Origin: Formicarius rufipectus | Taxonomy: Eukaryota > Chordata > Aves > Passeriformes > Formicariidae | Direction: 5' to 3' | DNA length: 64,000 nucleotides | NCBI GenBank assembly: GCA_013399695.1 | Contig: VXAU01002301.1 | Coordinates: forward strand, 124,001 to 188,000 | Part shown: in pieces, positions 52,401-63,200 of the stretch | Numbering within the stretch: the first letter of the stretch is position 1 | Layout of the letters: every line of letters starts with the position of its first letter | Made by a program: the position numbers and the translations under genes | The notes under the pieces: model-generated | What the model was told of the DNA's origin: nothing | What the model saw: only the letters and a program-made list of their open reading frames with translations | Database searches by the model: none

Positions 52401-55400
52401 CAAGGGGCCCATGCTGAACCTTGTGACTCACTGGGAGGGTCTCCCTTATTCCTTTCATCCTTATCCTTTCCCATCCTCGTCCTTTTCCATCCCCAGCCTC
52501 CACATAGATGCATAGATAATTTTTTATTGATTTTATTTTACATTGATTGATTTTTAGGTTTTAGTACTGTTTTTCCTCTGTGTGCTTTAAACATCCAGTA
52601 AATAGTAGAGCAAACCTTGCCAACAAATTTTGTAATGCTTTCACTTTAACGTGAAACCTGCTTCAGGGAATAGCACTGCTAGTGATTCCTTAAGCAACCT
52701 AAAACACTCATTCACAACACCACCTTAAAACCCAGGAAAGTAAAACCTCAACAAAACCCACAGAAAAAATGCCAGCACACACCACCAGGCCTGGAAGTGG
52801 TTCAGGACCAGAAGGTAGGATTAGACAAGCCTGAGAGTAACCAGGTCATGCACACTTAAAAGGCCTGAAATAAAGGTAAATCTTAAGAAAACAGAACTCT
52901 CATCTAATTGCAGGACACAAAGACAGTGGCTATGTCAGATATAGCAGAGAAACAATGACTAGATGGAGCCAGGACTCAATCTGTCAGCTCTCAGGAAACT
53001 TTTCTGATTGCATACACAATGTTGCTTTTTATTTGTATCCAAAAGCAAAGCTGAAATGCAGAAATCTGGGTTAAGTTACTGCACCCTTAGCCCTAAGCTT
53101 TGCGGGTGTTTTACTTCTATTGAAGAATGAAAATTATCATGTCTAATTTGGGAACAACACAAAGCAGAAAAAAGGCCACACTAAGAAAATACATTGGGAA
53201 GAAAGCTTATTCCTGGTGGATCAAAGTCCACTCCAGTGCCAACTTTGAAAATAAATTAGTAACAGTTCACACCAAGGGAAGACGGTCATTTTGCCTTACC
53301 TTCATCAGAAGAGCTTTTTCATTCTCAGCAACACTTGTCCAAAGTCGAGTAACCTGGTGGATCTCCGAATTGAGAAACTGATTTTGGGTTTTATATGCAT
53401 CTATATCATCCTGCCATGAAGGAAAAGAGTCACACAGAGTTTTTGAGGGGCTTAAAATCCCTTCTAGTTCAGGGACATCAGATTATGTTAAAACAATAAA
53501 ATATCTCAAAAAAATGTGTGTTCTGAGGAGCAGGACAAATATTGCCTACAAAGGAAACCAAGGTAAAATATTAAATAGGGGTGTCCTGCATAAGACAAGA
53601 CACTTGAAAATGCTAAATGCATGTATATGCTTAAAAAAACACAGAGACATCCAGGTCATATAAAGCTAGAGAAGCACCTAAATAAACCTAAATAATATAA
53701 AGAATATATATGTCTTTTGTCTAGGTTTTGTTTGGTTGATTGATTTGATTTTGTTTTTGAATGAAACAAATCTCAGTCCCACAGCTGTCAGCAAAAACAA
53801 ACACTCTCCCACACTGTACCAAGTGGCTCTTTTAGCAATTCTCTACCTCATGCTAACTGGTCATTGTAACTATACAGACATACAACAGAATGGATCTGAA
53901 AGAACTATGATGTATTGGGAAACTGTTTGCAAGAAAGAAACACAGAAGAACAAATGTTGTGAAGGCAACAAGTGAGACTGCAGCCCTGAAACAACAGAAA
54001 ACAAAGAAAGAGACATGAATGATGATGTAAAGTCAAACAGAACAGGCACTGAACTGAAGCTGAAACCAACCCAGATGCTTTTCAGCACCCTACTGGCATC
54101 AGGTGAGCCCTTTCCAGTCTTCCTCCACTGAAGACAAGATAAAGCAACTAGCACAAGTATATTCTGTGCTTCCCACAAGGAACACCCTCCCACTGAACCT
54201 AAGGACACAGAAACGGCCTTCAAAAGACTTGTGCTTTCTCACAGACCTTCAGGTGCTCAATTTCCTCCTGCTGCTTATACAATGTCTCTGCAGTGATAGT
54301 GTTGTCTTCTTGCAGAGGGTCAGAGAGCTCCTGGGCCATCTGTTCTGTCAAGGCCATGATGACTTCCTGTTTAGCATGATTCTTCTCCATTAGAAGTTGC
54401 ACATGTTCCTTGAGTTCCTGGATGTGGCTGTCTCTCAAAATCAGTATCTGCTCCAGTTCCTTCTTTTCTTGTTCAAGAGCTTCCAGTCGACTTGTCAGAT
54501 CTGCAATTTGTCTCACTTTGTGGCGCACCAGCTCTAGCCTGTCCTTATCCTCTGCTGCAGCGAGATACACGCTAGATACTCGCTTCTCCTGCTGGGCTGC
54601 CTCCAGAGCTTTGTGGAGAAGTTTAACCAGCTCCTGGAAAGGGAATGCAAAGTCATCACATCACAGTGCTGTCCATGGCAATGGCAACCTAGACAGCACA
54701 GACTCAATAGTGAAACGTCCTCAAGATCTTGAAATAGGCTCCTTTCAGAAGGAAAACTCAATGCAGAAATCTTAAAACCACATTGACACCACAGTAGAGA
54801 AGTTCTACTTGCAGAGCTGGGCCTGAAACGTCCCTGGAGCAGGTCACAGAGTACTTGACTTTAGTTAGATTGTAGCAGAGAAGCTCATGATCACATTGTC
54901 TGAATTTTGACTTTCCTACAATCACTCTTGGAGGCCCAGCAGAGAACCTGGAGATCTGGTCAGCAGTTTGGTAAAAGGAGAGGGAGAGAAATAATGTAGT
55001 CTGCAACCACCCGTGCTACCAGCAGAAAATTGCAGTATCCATTTTCATCTTCCCCCTGCCAGAGTCCTCTCTCATTCCATACTACCTGAAGGTATGGAAC
55101 CTTGCCCAGCCAGACAGTGCTGACTCAGGCTTTGCCATCTCAGATGCTTTAAAAAGCAAATCAAGGATGCAACTGACTGCCCAATGTGTGACCTGGCTCT
55201 CCTGTCTCTCTTGCTGGAAGAGCTACCAGCATTATTAGTGGAGAACCTGGCATTGCTCCATGCTTGTGAAGAACAGTATCATTTGTGAGAGACAGCCCTT
55301 GCAGTGACTCGTGCCCAAACTTCTACAGTCAAATCACATCTTAATGGTGGATCACTGTTCAAAAAGAATGACCTGCTGTTTACTCCACCTAGAAGTTCTT

Positions 55401-58400
55401 GCCAGTGTCACAGTACCTATTCAGGACTATACTTCATACATTCAGTGAGCAACAGAGATGCATGAGCAAGACACCAGCAGAGCACACTTAGATTTGTTTT
55501 ACCTTTCCCTTCCAGCTACCTGCCCCTTCCTGGCAATGGCTGAAGATCCTCCCTTGTGCTGGTCACAATCAGGCACATACAAAGTGATAACTCCAGAGGA
55601 GCTTCAAGTGGTCCTGCCAGTGCATACTGAGCACTTCTCAGCCTAACACCAACATATAAGGGAGTCCCTGCAACCAGCATCAGGGCCCTGCCCTTAGAAG
55701 CAGCAGTCTCTTCACCACACTTACCTTCTGTGACTTGACTTCCTCTGTAAGTGTCAGAATCTGCTGCTGTAGGACACTCACTTTATCCATTGTGTTCCTC
55801 TCCCTGGATGGTTCTTCATGTGAGTCAGGGAAGCCACTGTTCTTCCACCTGGCTTTCCTAATCCAGTTCAGCCTGGATTCCATCCTCCCATCCTCCAGTG
55901 TCCCCTCCTTAACTGAAGATAGGGTTATTTTACACAGACTTGCTTTAATACTATGGACTCCCAAGTCTTGCTGTTAGGGGACTAACAACAATTCTGCAGA
56001 GAATGCTGTCACATAGGATAAGGAAAATTGACCTGCTGAGATTCACAGGATTGAAGCTGAAACAGTAAGGATCAGACATAGGTATACCCAGAATAAACAA
56101 AGCCATGTTATTTTTTGGTACCTGTTAACCCACCTAACTCTGCTTATCTATCTTGCCCACAGTAAATGCAAGTTACCACCATGGAGAGCTAAGCATGTAG
56201 TGGAGATGCTACACTTAGCCTCTGCCTGTGCAGCAATTACACTTTCACCTCAAAGAAATATGTCTGGCATCATGGATTTCTTTTGTTTTTTTACCTCTGC
56301 AGAAGGCTCCAGAGGTAGAAGATACAGACAGATGCAATCTGAAGCAATGACTAAAGAGCCACTCTTGTGGCAACACCACATGAAGAGGTTTGAGACAATG
56401 TGATACAGTTTTCATATCCCTTGACAACTTGCAATTCCCTCCTTCCCATTCTTGCTCAGTCTGGATCCCTGTTAGAAGGCATCATAGTCAGACCAGCTCA
56501 CACAGATCAGCAACAGTCACCTGCACACCCTGCCTCCACTTCCGCCTCTTGCTCCTCATCCAGGTTCGCAGGATGCTCTTGGAATTCATCAAAGCTAAAG
56601 ACATTCTCGTTTCCCCAGAGCTGCTTAGAGCCACAGATATTGAAGACAGTGTTTCTGAAACAAGAAAAGATCAAGACAGGCTAGGAGAAGACATGGTCAC
56701 TGCAGGCAGTGCAGATTCAAACAGTTCAATGCTTCTACCTTCCCTTAATTCCTTCTCTGCCTCCCAAAACCTATCTTCATTTGCTGAGAAAATGAACTCT
56801 TCACAGCATTAATGGATGTGAGGGAAGCAAGGTTGTAAGTGGTGTAAATCAGGAGGATGCCACAAAATCAGTACCAGCACAGCAATGTAAAATCAGATGG
56901 TATTTCCCCATGCCCTTGAGCCTTATATATAACAGACCAACCACATCTCTCCCTCCCCTCTCTCTTTCACTCTCTTCTTCCCTTCCTCTTTCCGTCCCAT
57001 CTCTTAGCTCACTGCAGAAATCCCAAGATGCCAAAAAAACCTCAGCTATCTACAGCACAGCCGAAACTGGGACAATGATCATGTCTGAAGCAGCCATGGG
57101 TTCTGTGCTCCAAACCACATTTAACAAACAACCTTGCCACAATCAAGTCAACAGACCAAATGCAGTAGAGACCTTCAGGAACAGATTTGCAGTCAGTCCC
57201 AGAAAGAGTTTGTTACAGCTGCTACTGTCAGAAGCACTATGAGATAACTTTACAGCATCATGAAAAATCATAAACGTACAAGTATTTTCCATAAAACCTA
57301 TACGAAAATTTATGCATGCAGGCCTTCTCCTTTCTCCTCGTATGTTGTCCATCAGCTAAAACAAAACAAGCCCCTTCTTCTGCGATCTACGAAGGACTCA
57401 GTGTCCACTACTTTCCTAACTGTAGATGAAGCCACCATTCAGATATTGTTCTCTTTTTGCCTTGCTACTGATTCCAGAGCAGAACAGACATTACTGACCT
57501 CACACTGGCATGTAAGACCAGCAGACCTTTGATCCCTGTAGTCTGCATTTAGTACTCATCTAATGCAATTTTCCTACTTTTCTCTACCTCATGTCGCACT
57601 TTGTTTTTTCCCTGAGACTGCAGCAACTCAGAGATCCAGACATGCTACACTCATGAAAACCCAGCCTGACTGTGAGACAGAGCCTGGAGAAATGTTTGTA
57701 GAACCAAGGAAGCAGTATAATTTGAAGCTGAAAGGAGTCAGTTGCTACTCAGGCTCACAAAAGCAGGACTGGGGGGCTAAGCGAGGGTCAGATATGTTCA
57801 CATAATTTTTAATCAAAAATTTGTGAGTAGAAGAAAATGCATAGCCTGCAAAATAGTACAGCCAACTTTGATACTCTCTGCTCCAACGGGGCATCTTTCT
57901 TCCTATGGGAATCAGAATAGAGCCACAGCAATGGTGGTAAAAAAACACAGACAACCTTCCAACTGAAAATACTTGGCAGGTGCCTGGCTACCTAGCATAC
58001 CTGTGGCCAGTTAAACACTTTTGGTTATACGTAAAATAAATAATTAGGAAACACCTACAGAGATATTGATGGGGTTATCTTTGTGCAACTGTACCTGACC
58101 AAGTCTGGAAATTTTAGCCCTGATGGTGCTATGCATTGCAACAGCAGATAGAAGCATCATTGTAGTGGGAATACTCACACCCTTGAAATTCATCAAGGAA
58201 TAGCAAGCTCTGCAGCCAGGCCATGTAACAGGCTCAAGCACCTTTTCCTTGAAGTTCTTGTTTTAGAGAATGCACAACATTCAGGGTCCTTTGAAACAAC
58301 TGGAAAGTGCTATTGGGCTTCTATCACTGCCTACTGAGTACAGATCAACCTGACCATGTGCCGTTCCAAGACTACAGTGCAGATGCATCACAGTAGGGAC

Positions 58401-60917
58401 ACAAAGCACTGCCTACACTGAAGAGAGCTTAACCAAGTCCTAGGTCTGTCCCTAGGATCTTTGCTAAGAGAGCTAGATGATGTGAAATGCATCAGAACTG
58501 TGAAACGTGAAAGATGCTCTGGCAGGAAATTTACTTTGGCCAGGAATATCCTTCAGAAAACTGATTAACAGTTCTTCCACCTAGGCAGGAGTCCCACTTC
58601 AAACCAAACATGATGGGCAGGGAAGGCACACAGTGACAGGCCAGCACGTCAACCACACTACAGTTCTCTGAATTCACTTACTGTATCTCTGTCCAAGGAT
58701 GCTTAAGGGAGATGTTCTGCAAAGCAGTAGATGTTTGGGGTGCAGGCAAGGATGCTGCCTTCAAACCCACTGCATCTGTTGGTGTTTTCACCAGAGGCAG
58801 AAAGTCTTCATTGTCAACTACATCTATGTAAAAACAAAACAGGACACATACATAGATGAGCAGGACTGAATTCCACTGGACTTGGGCTCCTTCATGTAAC
58901 CTTGAGAGCTACAACATTTACTACAGGTATACATTCCATGTTCAAATGGTCAGGGGAAACAAGGACAGCAGTGCAGTCTTCCTTAGTTTTTGGTCAAATT
59001 ACAGAAGCTTCCATGTACAAATAGAATCATTTACTTAAGGTCAATCAAGTGATTTCAACTATATGAAAATGACTAACCCTAACCAATTAAACTTTTTAAC
59101 TGTCTAAAGAAACAAGGAAGATTTTGCTGTTCTCTTCCCACATCCCAGATAATGTCTGATAATTTTAATGTGTAGATAACACTCCATAAAGCACAGTTTG
59201 CTGCCAAATTTTTACCTGCTGTAGCAATATGCCAAGGTATCCAGAACCTTTTGGAGCAGACACTTACTAGGGAGTGCATTATTTGTTTAAAACAAAATGT
59301 GTTTCCAGTCATAACTAAACAGGTGGGCACCCTATTTGTGCCTTACCTTAGCCCATGTACTACCACTTCTAGAAAGGAGAGCTTCATTCCATTGCTGAAA
59401 ATAAACTTGCTCACTTTAAATTTCACAGGCCTTGTAAAAAGGAAGAGGGTATACCAAATGTGCACACTTGACATGTGTGAGGAAAATTAAGATGGAATAC
59501 ATGATCATAAGATAATATCTGAACATCTCCAAACATATGCTGTGGATTTGGAGGCTGCTTATTCACTTTCATGCATAATAAGGCAGCAGTTCCAAACATT
59601 GACCAAGCATTGATTGTTGGTACCTGCATTTAAAAATCTGGCCAAAATTTCTGCCCACTTACAGATGAGGAACACTATTCATGGGGAGGTAGAGGGGAGG
59701 TGCTGAAAGCAAAAGAAAGGCTGACATATGTGACACCTACTTGTTCTGCCAGCTAGGGGTTCATTCACAAGCTGGGAGCTGCCCACAGGAAATCTGCTCT
59801 TAGTGTTGCAAAATTCCCAACGTCTCATTTGCAGCTGCTGCAGCCAGTACATCATTGCCTGCTTGCTGATTGCCTAACATGACAAAAAACAGAAAAAAGG
59901 GAATAATCACATCAGCATGAGACATATCCTGAAGGATGACCACCACTTTGCTGCAAGTCAGTAGAAATAAAGGCCACTTTATCAAGCCTGTTCTGAAACT
60001 GTATCCTCTAGTCCTCAAAGACCACATTCGGGAGTAAATCTTTAGTGTGGCCTTAAATAGCAGAAATCTCAGAGGACTGCTGACCAGATTTCACATGTGT
60101 TTTGGTTTCCTATGCTCCAAGGCTAAGCAGAAATGTCACAATTATCTTAGACAGGAATCACCCACGGAGCTGCTTAACAGTGATTTTCACAGAGATAAAA
60201 ATCTAGCAAAGATTCCTTCTGGAGCAATTATTTTAGACAGTGGAGTTCGTTTCTGTTCAGTAAATAACGTGGACTGCAGGACTCCTCAATCACTTTAATT
60301 CAGCACTCAGTTTAAGTTTTATTCATATTCTGTTAAACAACAGCCATCTCACACATATTGGAGTTCCACTCCTGCCAAAACAAGCAATTTAGGTCCCAAT
60401 AGTAATGATGCAAGCTGGGAGGACTAAAGTGAAACTCCAGAGACACCTTAGTAGAGTTGTGTCTGTCCTGAATGGGAACATTTCCTTACAAGAAGATGTT
60501 GACCCTTACCTTTAAAGTAAAAACTCTGTTTGGTGTTCTGATCTCAAAAATCCCTTCCCCATTTTCCATTTTGCAGTCAAAGCTGGCACTGGAAAGCTCA
60601 ATAGACCCCAAAGGGTTAATGTCCTGGGCAGTTCTGTAGTATACTAAGTGACATTTGTTTTCATCATAAATGAACCATCGAGACTTCCAGGTTTTGATTG
60701 GTCCCTTGATTCCTAGCTTATTTAAATAGCCACAGAGTTTTTTCCTGGGTGTTTCTCTGCTATGTTTCAGCTGTATGTTGTCCAGTTCTCCAGGACAGGA
60801 AAGCATGTCTTTGTCTTTTGCTGAGGCTCCATTTCTGCTGTTACTGTCTGTATTTGACTCCACTAAATTGCCTAGAGCAGCAAGGGGACAAGCTCGGCTT
60901 TCTGGTCCTTTCTTCAT
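43274..60917 (-). CDS. TBC1D2: TBC1D2 (TBC1D2A/Armus), PH and Rab-GAP TBC domain protein, complete 13-exon coding region
   Basis: Members of this family are GTPase-activating proteins for Rab7 that act on late endosomes and autophagosomes and are linked to Rac1 and to E-cadherin turnover (family knowledge). Joining the 13 exons listed separately gives 930 codons plus a TAG stop with every splice phase consistent. Domains in order: PH domain about residues 61-157, acidic/polar linker to about 310, coiled coil about 315-520, TBC domain about 627-835, and a charged C-terminal helix ending in an acidic tail. The Rab-GAP arginine finger is present in an IxxDxxR motif (R680) and the glutamine finger in YCQ (Q717), so catalysis should be intact. 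The start is the ATG at 60917; the frame stays open for 17 codons above it, then meets TAA, and no earlier ATG lies in that stretch. The paralogue TBC1D2B fits less well, because the PH and C-terminal exons match the 2A form. Introns are 0.5-2.8 kb, with GT-AG ends throughout. Confidence 0.95.
44162..44283 (-). CDS. TBC1D2: TBC1D2 coding exon 12, end of TBC domain
   Basis: Residues 824-864 (last codon split): VIFRYALAIFKYNEEEILR then IYQYLRFFTRMIMDG. It matches the last helices of the TBC domain. The acceptor is CCCTCCAG and the donor GTAGGA. Confidence 0.95.
44936..45121 (-). CDS. TBC1D2: TBC1D2 coding exon 11, TBC domain
   Basis: Exactly 62 codons (residues 762-823), phase 0 at both ends. 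It includes VDQRVFKDFLSEKLPRLMAH and ITFNWFLVAFVDSL...LLRVWDAFLYEG, hallmark TBC-domain segments. The acceptor is AATTTTAG and the donor GTATAA. Confidence 0.96.
46342..46354 (+). repeat. Target-site duplication, left copy
   Basis: TGGGCACACAATT, identical to the copy at 46849-46861, directly abutting the trinucleotide tail of the intronic insertion. Confidence 0.85.
46355..46848 (-). mobile_element. RTE-like non-LTR retrotransposon 3' fragment (or derived short element) in TBC1D2 intron 10
   Basis: A 494-bp insertion is bounded by a perfect 13-bp direct repeat, TGGGCACACAATT, at 46342-46354 and 46849-46861. In minus orientation it ends in TTTGCGAAGTCTAGCC followed by ATGATGATG, a trinucleotide-type tail right at the duplication. 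That is the structure left by target-primed reverse transcription by RTE-clade LINEs, not by CR1. The body is GC- and CpG-rich, unlike the host intron. It holds a degenerate internal repeat of about 65-70 bp (two blocks, each with a TCCTTCT-C-TAG-ATGG core, around 46575-46705). No intact ORF is present. The clade is assigned from the tail and my memory of RTE 3' ends, so the insertion is firmer than the family name. Confidence 0.65.
46849..46861 (+). repeat. Target-site duplication, right copy
   Basis: TGGGCACACAATT, identical to 46342-46354, at the 5' side of the element. The perfect match suggests a fairly young insertion. Confidence 0.85.
47485..47605 (-). CDS. TBC1D2: TBC1D2 coding exon 10, TBC domain
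   Basis: Residues 721-761: LAAVALLVLEDEENAFWCLV then HIVENLMPPDYYSDTLITSQ. This is the helical core of the TBC domain. It enters in phase 2, leaves in phase 0, and has donor GTGGGC. Confidence 0.95.
48692..49162 (-). CDS. TBC1D2: TBC1D2 coding exon 9, TBC domain with both catalytic fingers
   Basis: Largest exon (471 bp), residues 564-721. It opens with the conserved EYDEYGFMTVPDYE segment. The TBC domain then starts around LIRSGIPVEHRQRVWRWIV. The arginine finger is R680 in IELDLPR and the glutamine finger is Q717 in GYCQGLN. Both are required for Rab-GAP activity in the family. The donor GTATGC gives the split arginine codon of GLNR|LAA. Confidence 0.97.
49856..49896 (+). repeat. Short direct repeat in TBC1D2 intron 8
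   Basis: The 17-mer GATCAGATCCAAGAGCA occurs twice with a 24-bp period (49856-49872 and 49880-49896). A small local duplication. Confidence 0.9.
50356..50543 (-). CDS. TBC1D2: TBC1D2 coding exon 8, coiled coil to TBC linker
   Basis: Residues 502-564 (last codon split). It begins CACLQARNCQMESKYLTVLR, a conserved block, and ends in a less conserved acidic linker (EEAEGSFNLNSV). The donor is GTAAGA. Confidence 0.95.
51957..52716 (+). mobile_element. Solo LTR, ERVL-like, in TBC1D2 intron 7
   Basis: A 760-bp TG...CA block flanked by a perfect 5-bp duplication ACACC (51952-51956 and 52717-52721). It starts TGTCAGAGCC and ends CATTCACA. A CAGTAAATAG segment around 52600 may be its polyadenylation region, giving plus orientation, antisense to TBC1D2. 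It sits between coding exons 8 and 7 and does not touch a splice site. Confidence 0.75.
53300..53410 (-). CDS. TBC1D2: TBC1D2 coding exon 7, coiled coil
   Basis: Exactly 37 codons (residues 465-501): DDIDAYKTQNQFLNSEIHQV and TRLWTSVAENEKALLMK. It is phase 0 on both sides, with acceptor CATGGCAG and donor GTAAGG. It matches the vertebrate protein almost residue for residue. Confidence 0.94.
54247..54633 (-). CDS. TBC1D2: TBC1D2 coding exon 6, central coiled coil
   Basis: Residues 336-464, phase 0 at both ends. It contains the highly conserved AAAEDKDRLELVRHKVRQIA followed by leucine and glutamate-rich heptads (RLEALEQEKKELEQ, HIQELKEHVQLL). In the mammalian protein this coiled-coil region binds active Rac1 (family knowledge). 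Confidence 0.95.
55725..55912 (-). CDS. TBC1D2: TBC1D2 coding exon 5, start of coiled coil
   Basis: Residues 273-335. The first half (VKEGTLEDGRMESR...) is poorly conserved. The second half, VLQQQILTLTEEVKSQK, has heptad spacing and matches the conserved start of the TBC1D2 coiled coil. The donor is GTAAGT. The acceptor TATCTTCAG is inferred from phase and from exon 4. Confidence 0.9.
56521..56654 (-). CDS. TBC1D2: TBC1D2 coding exon 4, acidic linker
   Basis: Residues 228-273. Translation begins NTVFNICGSKQ, matching the conserved NT..NI.G.KQ block that follows EIQ in vertebrate TBC1D2. It becomes strongly acidic (DEEQEAEVEAG). Phases 2 in and 1 out agree with exons 3 and 5. The acceptor is CTTGTTTCAG and the donor GTGACT is weak. 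A plus-strand ORF overlapping it is a shadow. Confidence 0.9.
56941..57004 (+). repeat. Pyrimidine-rich low-complexity tract in TBC1D2 intron 3
   Basis: About 64 bp of nearly pure C/T on the plus strand, polypurine on the transcribed sense of TBC1D2. It is about 290 bp upstream of the exon 4 acceptor in transcript order, so it is not the acceptor tract itself. Confidence 0.85.
58682..58823 (-). CDS. TBC1D2: TBC1D2 coding exon 3, linker
   Basis: Residues 181-228, with split codons at both ends. The peptide contains FLPLVKTPTDAVGLKAA and ALQNISLKH, which match conserved blocks in the vertebrate TBC1D2 linker. The acceptor is TTTTTACATAG and the donor is a perfect GTAAGT. Confidence 0.92.
59741..59873 (-). 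CDS. TBC1D2: TBC1D2 coding exon 2, end of PH domain
   Basis: Residues 137-180 plus one base. The peptide AISKQAMMYWLQQLQMRRWE is the C-terminal helix of the PH domain and joins in frame to exon 1 (TLK|AIS). The acceptor is a clear T-rich tract followed by TTAG, and the donor is GTAGGT. The alternative GT four bases downstream would run into a TAG, so the GTAGGT donor is preferred. Confidence 0.93.
60510..60917 (-). CDS. TBC1D2: TBC1D2 coding exon 1, PH domain N-terminal part
   Basis: This exon encodes residues 1-136. The first 58 residues are a poorly conserved polar leader. The PH domain then begins at LCGYLNKLG (residue 61) and continues through WKSRWFIYDENKCHLVYY and the strand ending in RVFTLK. 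The exon ends in phase 0 at a GTAAGG donor (plus-strand positions 60504-60509). The lysine/arginine-rich start of the PH domain is the usual phosphoinositide-facing region. Confidence 0.95.
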
Positions 60918-61654
60918 CTCTTTCAGGAAATAAATCGAAACAGGAAATTCTCTAGGTAAATAAGTAACAGCAGATCCTGATTATATCATCATTATGGAAC
61001 CTGCAGGAAATGAAAAAGAGAAGGAATAAGCTCAGGCCTGGCATACGACAAAAAAACCCTAGCTTTCAAACTACACAGCCGAAGCCTCTAACTCTACTTT
61101 TGATCATTATGTCCCATCTTTCTCTCCTCAGATGGCCTTTATATATATCTGCTTTCTTCCTTTTTCACTCTTAAATTGGCCTGGACTAGCAGCCAAGAAA
61201 CAGTACCATAATCCCTGGAGTGAAAAATAAGTACAGCCTGCAGGCATACAAAATCAATACTAATAATGACGGAAACTGGGACATAATGTTAAGGAATGGT
61301 TGTAGAAAACATGGCAAGATAACAAATTCTAGGGGTAGACATATACTCAGGTAAAGGGATTGGAGGTAAGTGTGTCCTGGTATTTAGACAGAATGTTCAA
61401 CTGATATTTTAAACCATGGCATCTGGTGCAAAATCCAGCCTTATGCTCATCCTTTGAAATAATTTGTGTCAGCAGAGTATTGTTGATAAAAAGCTTGCGA
61501 TGCTATGTCTCAGCTCTTCATCCAGAAGAATAGATTCATATGATGAATTTTGCACCAGAGAAAGTAATTCTGTGATCCTTGCAAAAGAGACTTTGTTGCT
61601 CAGCAGCCAAAGTAACCACCTAGGTCCCAGGAGGAACACAATGGGTAAAAGAGA

Positions 61655-61855
61655 AAAGTCAGGCTGGAAGGGATCTGCATAGATCTCTAGTTCAGCCTCT
61701 CTCAGAGAAGGGGCCAAGTTAAAGGCTGTGGCCAGGTTCTCAGGTACACATTCAGATGAATTTTGATCACATGTAATGATGGCAATTCTGCCATATTTCG
61801 GAGCACTTTTTCAGGTGCTTAACCATAGGACAGGTGTGATTTTTTTGCTCAGAGC
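61655..61855 (-). mobile_element. CR1 LINE 3' fragment upstream of TBC1D2 exon 1
   Basis: Antisense CR1 3' region: GTCAGGCTGGAAGGGATCTGCATAGATCTCTAGTTCAGCC, then AGCACTTTTTCAGGTGCTTAACCATAGGACAGG. It lies in the presumed first intron of TBC1D2. Confidence 0.65.
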
Positions 61856-62649
61856 TGCTGACACTCTCTGCTCCAGTATAAAGAAAGCCAACAACACTCC
61901 AGAAAAGCATCTAGAAATAATTTTTGCCTTTTTTTTTTCTTTTTGAAACTTTGGTTCCAGACATTAATATATCTAAAGTAAATATGTAAGCAAATAAATT
62001 GTTGCAGTGTTAAGTTAGTGGGACTCTAACTGCAGACACTAAACTATTGAACACAACATCCAGCTGTATGACAAGTGAAAGGAGACAATACAATGGAACA
62101 CACAGAGACATTGCCCTAGCTCACACTCTGAGGAACAACTCATCCTCATGACTGACAGAAGCCTTCCCATTCTAGCACTTGCTAAGCACCATGATGCTTA
62201 TTGCTGCCCGCTTCTGTTTCGTCATTAGCTTTACAGACAACAACAGATAAGGGTCACTCTTTGGGGAAAACTACTGAAATTCATGACCATGGGTCCTGGT
62301 ACTGAATAAATTCACAAATGTCAACAGCAAGCACCTTTTGCAAAGGTGCTGCCCCACCTGAGGTTCTGGAACACCCAAAAGCCTAATTTGCAAGCTAATT
62401 TTGCCTGGCGCAAATTAACTATCATCAGGAGGAAGAAACACTCAACTTTCCCTAACGGACAGTGGAGCTTTCACAGCAATACTAAGTATCTCCTGTGCAG
62501 TCTGAAGACTCTATCACATCTGCCTCTTGCAAGCATGATGGTTCATGGGTCCACACCATGAATAGGATCAGGTAAGCATTTTAGGCTCAAGCACCAAGTT
62601 ACAAGTCATGTCAGATTTGCCTTGCAAAGCCCCCTAGATAAGACCTCAC

Positions 62650-63200
62650 CTTCTTAAGAGCAGTAGAGAGATGCTCCTGGAAGTCACCGTCTGCTGGCAT
62701 AGCGCTACTGCTGCAAGCACCACCAAGCAGATAACCACAGTCTTCAACAAACCCAAGCGCAACAGAAAACCGTCTTCTGCTTCAGGTTTTCTTCGGTCCA
62801 GTCGTTGCCCGGGAAATGTCTGAAAGATACATTTAGCCGAAAGCTGCCCTGACACTGACTCATCAATGAAAAGAGGGTGAACCATGCACAAACTCCTCTG
62901 GAGCAGCTGGTGTGAGCGGCACAAGGCAGTCTCCCAGCCCCTCCCCGTGTCTCTCCCAGCGCCGCAGAAGCACCTCCCAGCCCAGCTGCACCGCGGTGGG
63001 GCATCAGCGAGGGCGGCTGGCGCCTGGCACGGCGTTGACCCTGACACCGCTTGTAGCGGGCTGCGGCGGGGAGGCACCCGAGCCGCTCGCTGGTCGGAGG
63101 ATTTTGGGGGGGTGGAATGCTGGCGGTTCGGGGATCCGCAGCTCCCGCCAGGAATACCTGCGGCGACCGCCGCCCAGCGTTTCCTGCCGGGCCGGTCTGG
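62650..63200 (-). other. Candidate 5' non-coding exon of TBC1D2 (upper edge approximate)
   Basis: On the minus strand the sequence leaving the CpG island reaches a good splice donor, AAGAAG|GTGAGG, at 62649/62650. An ATG at 62698-62700 opens 17 codons (MPADGDFQEHLSTALKK) running into the donor. Joining them in phase to the plausible acceptors before coding exon 1 hits a stop, so I read this as an upstream ORF in the 5' UTR. The transcription start and the true exon bounds cannot be fixed from sequence alone. Confidence 0.3.

Noticed and set aside
56390..56812. 140-codon plus ORF
   Set aside because: It overlaps TBC1D2 coding exon 4 on the opposite strand and is its shadow.
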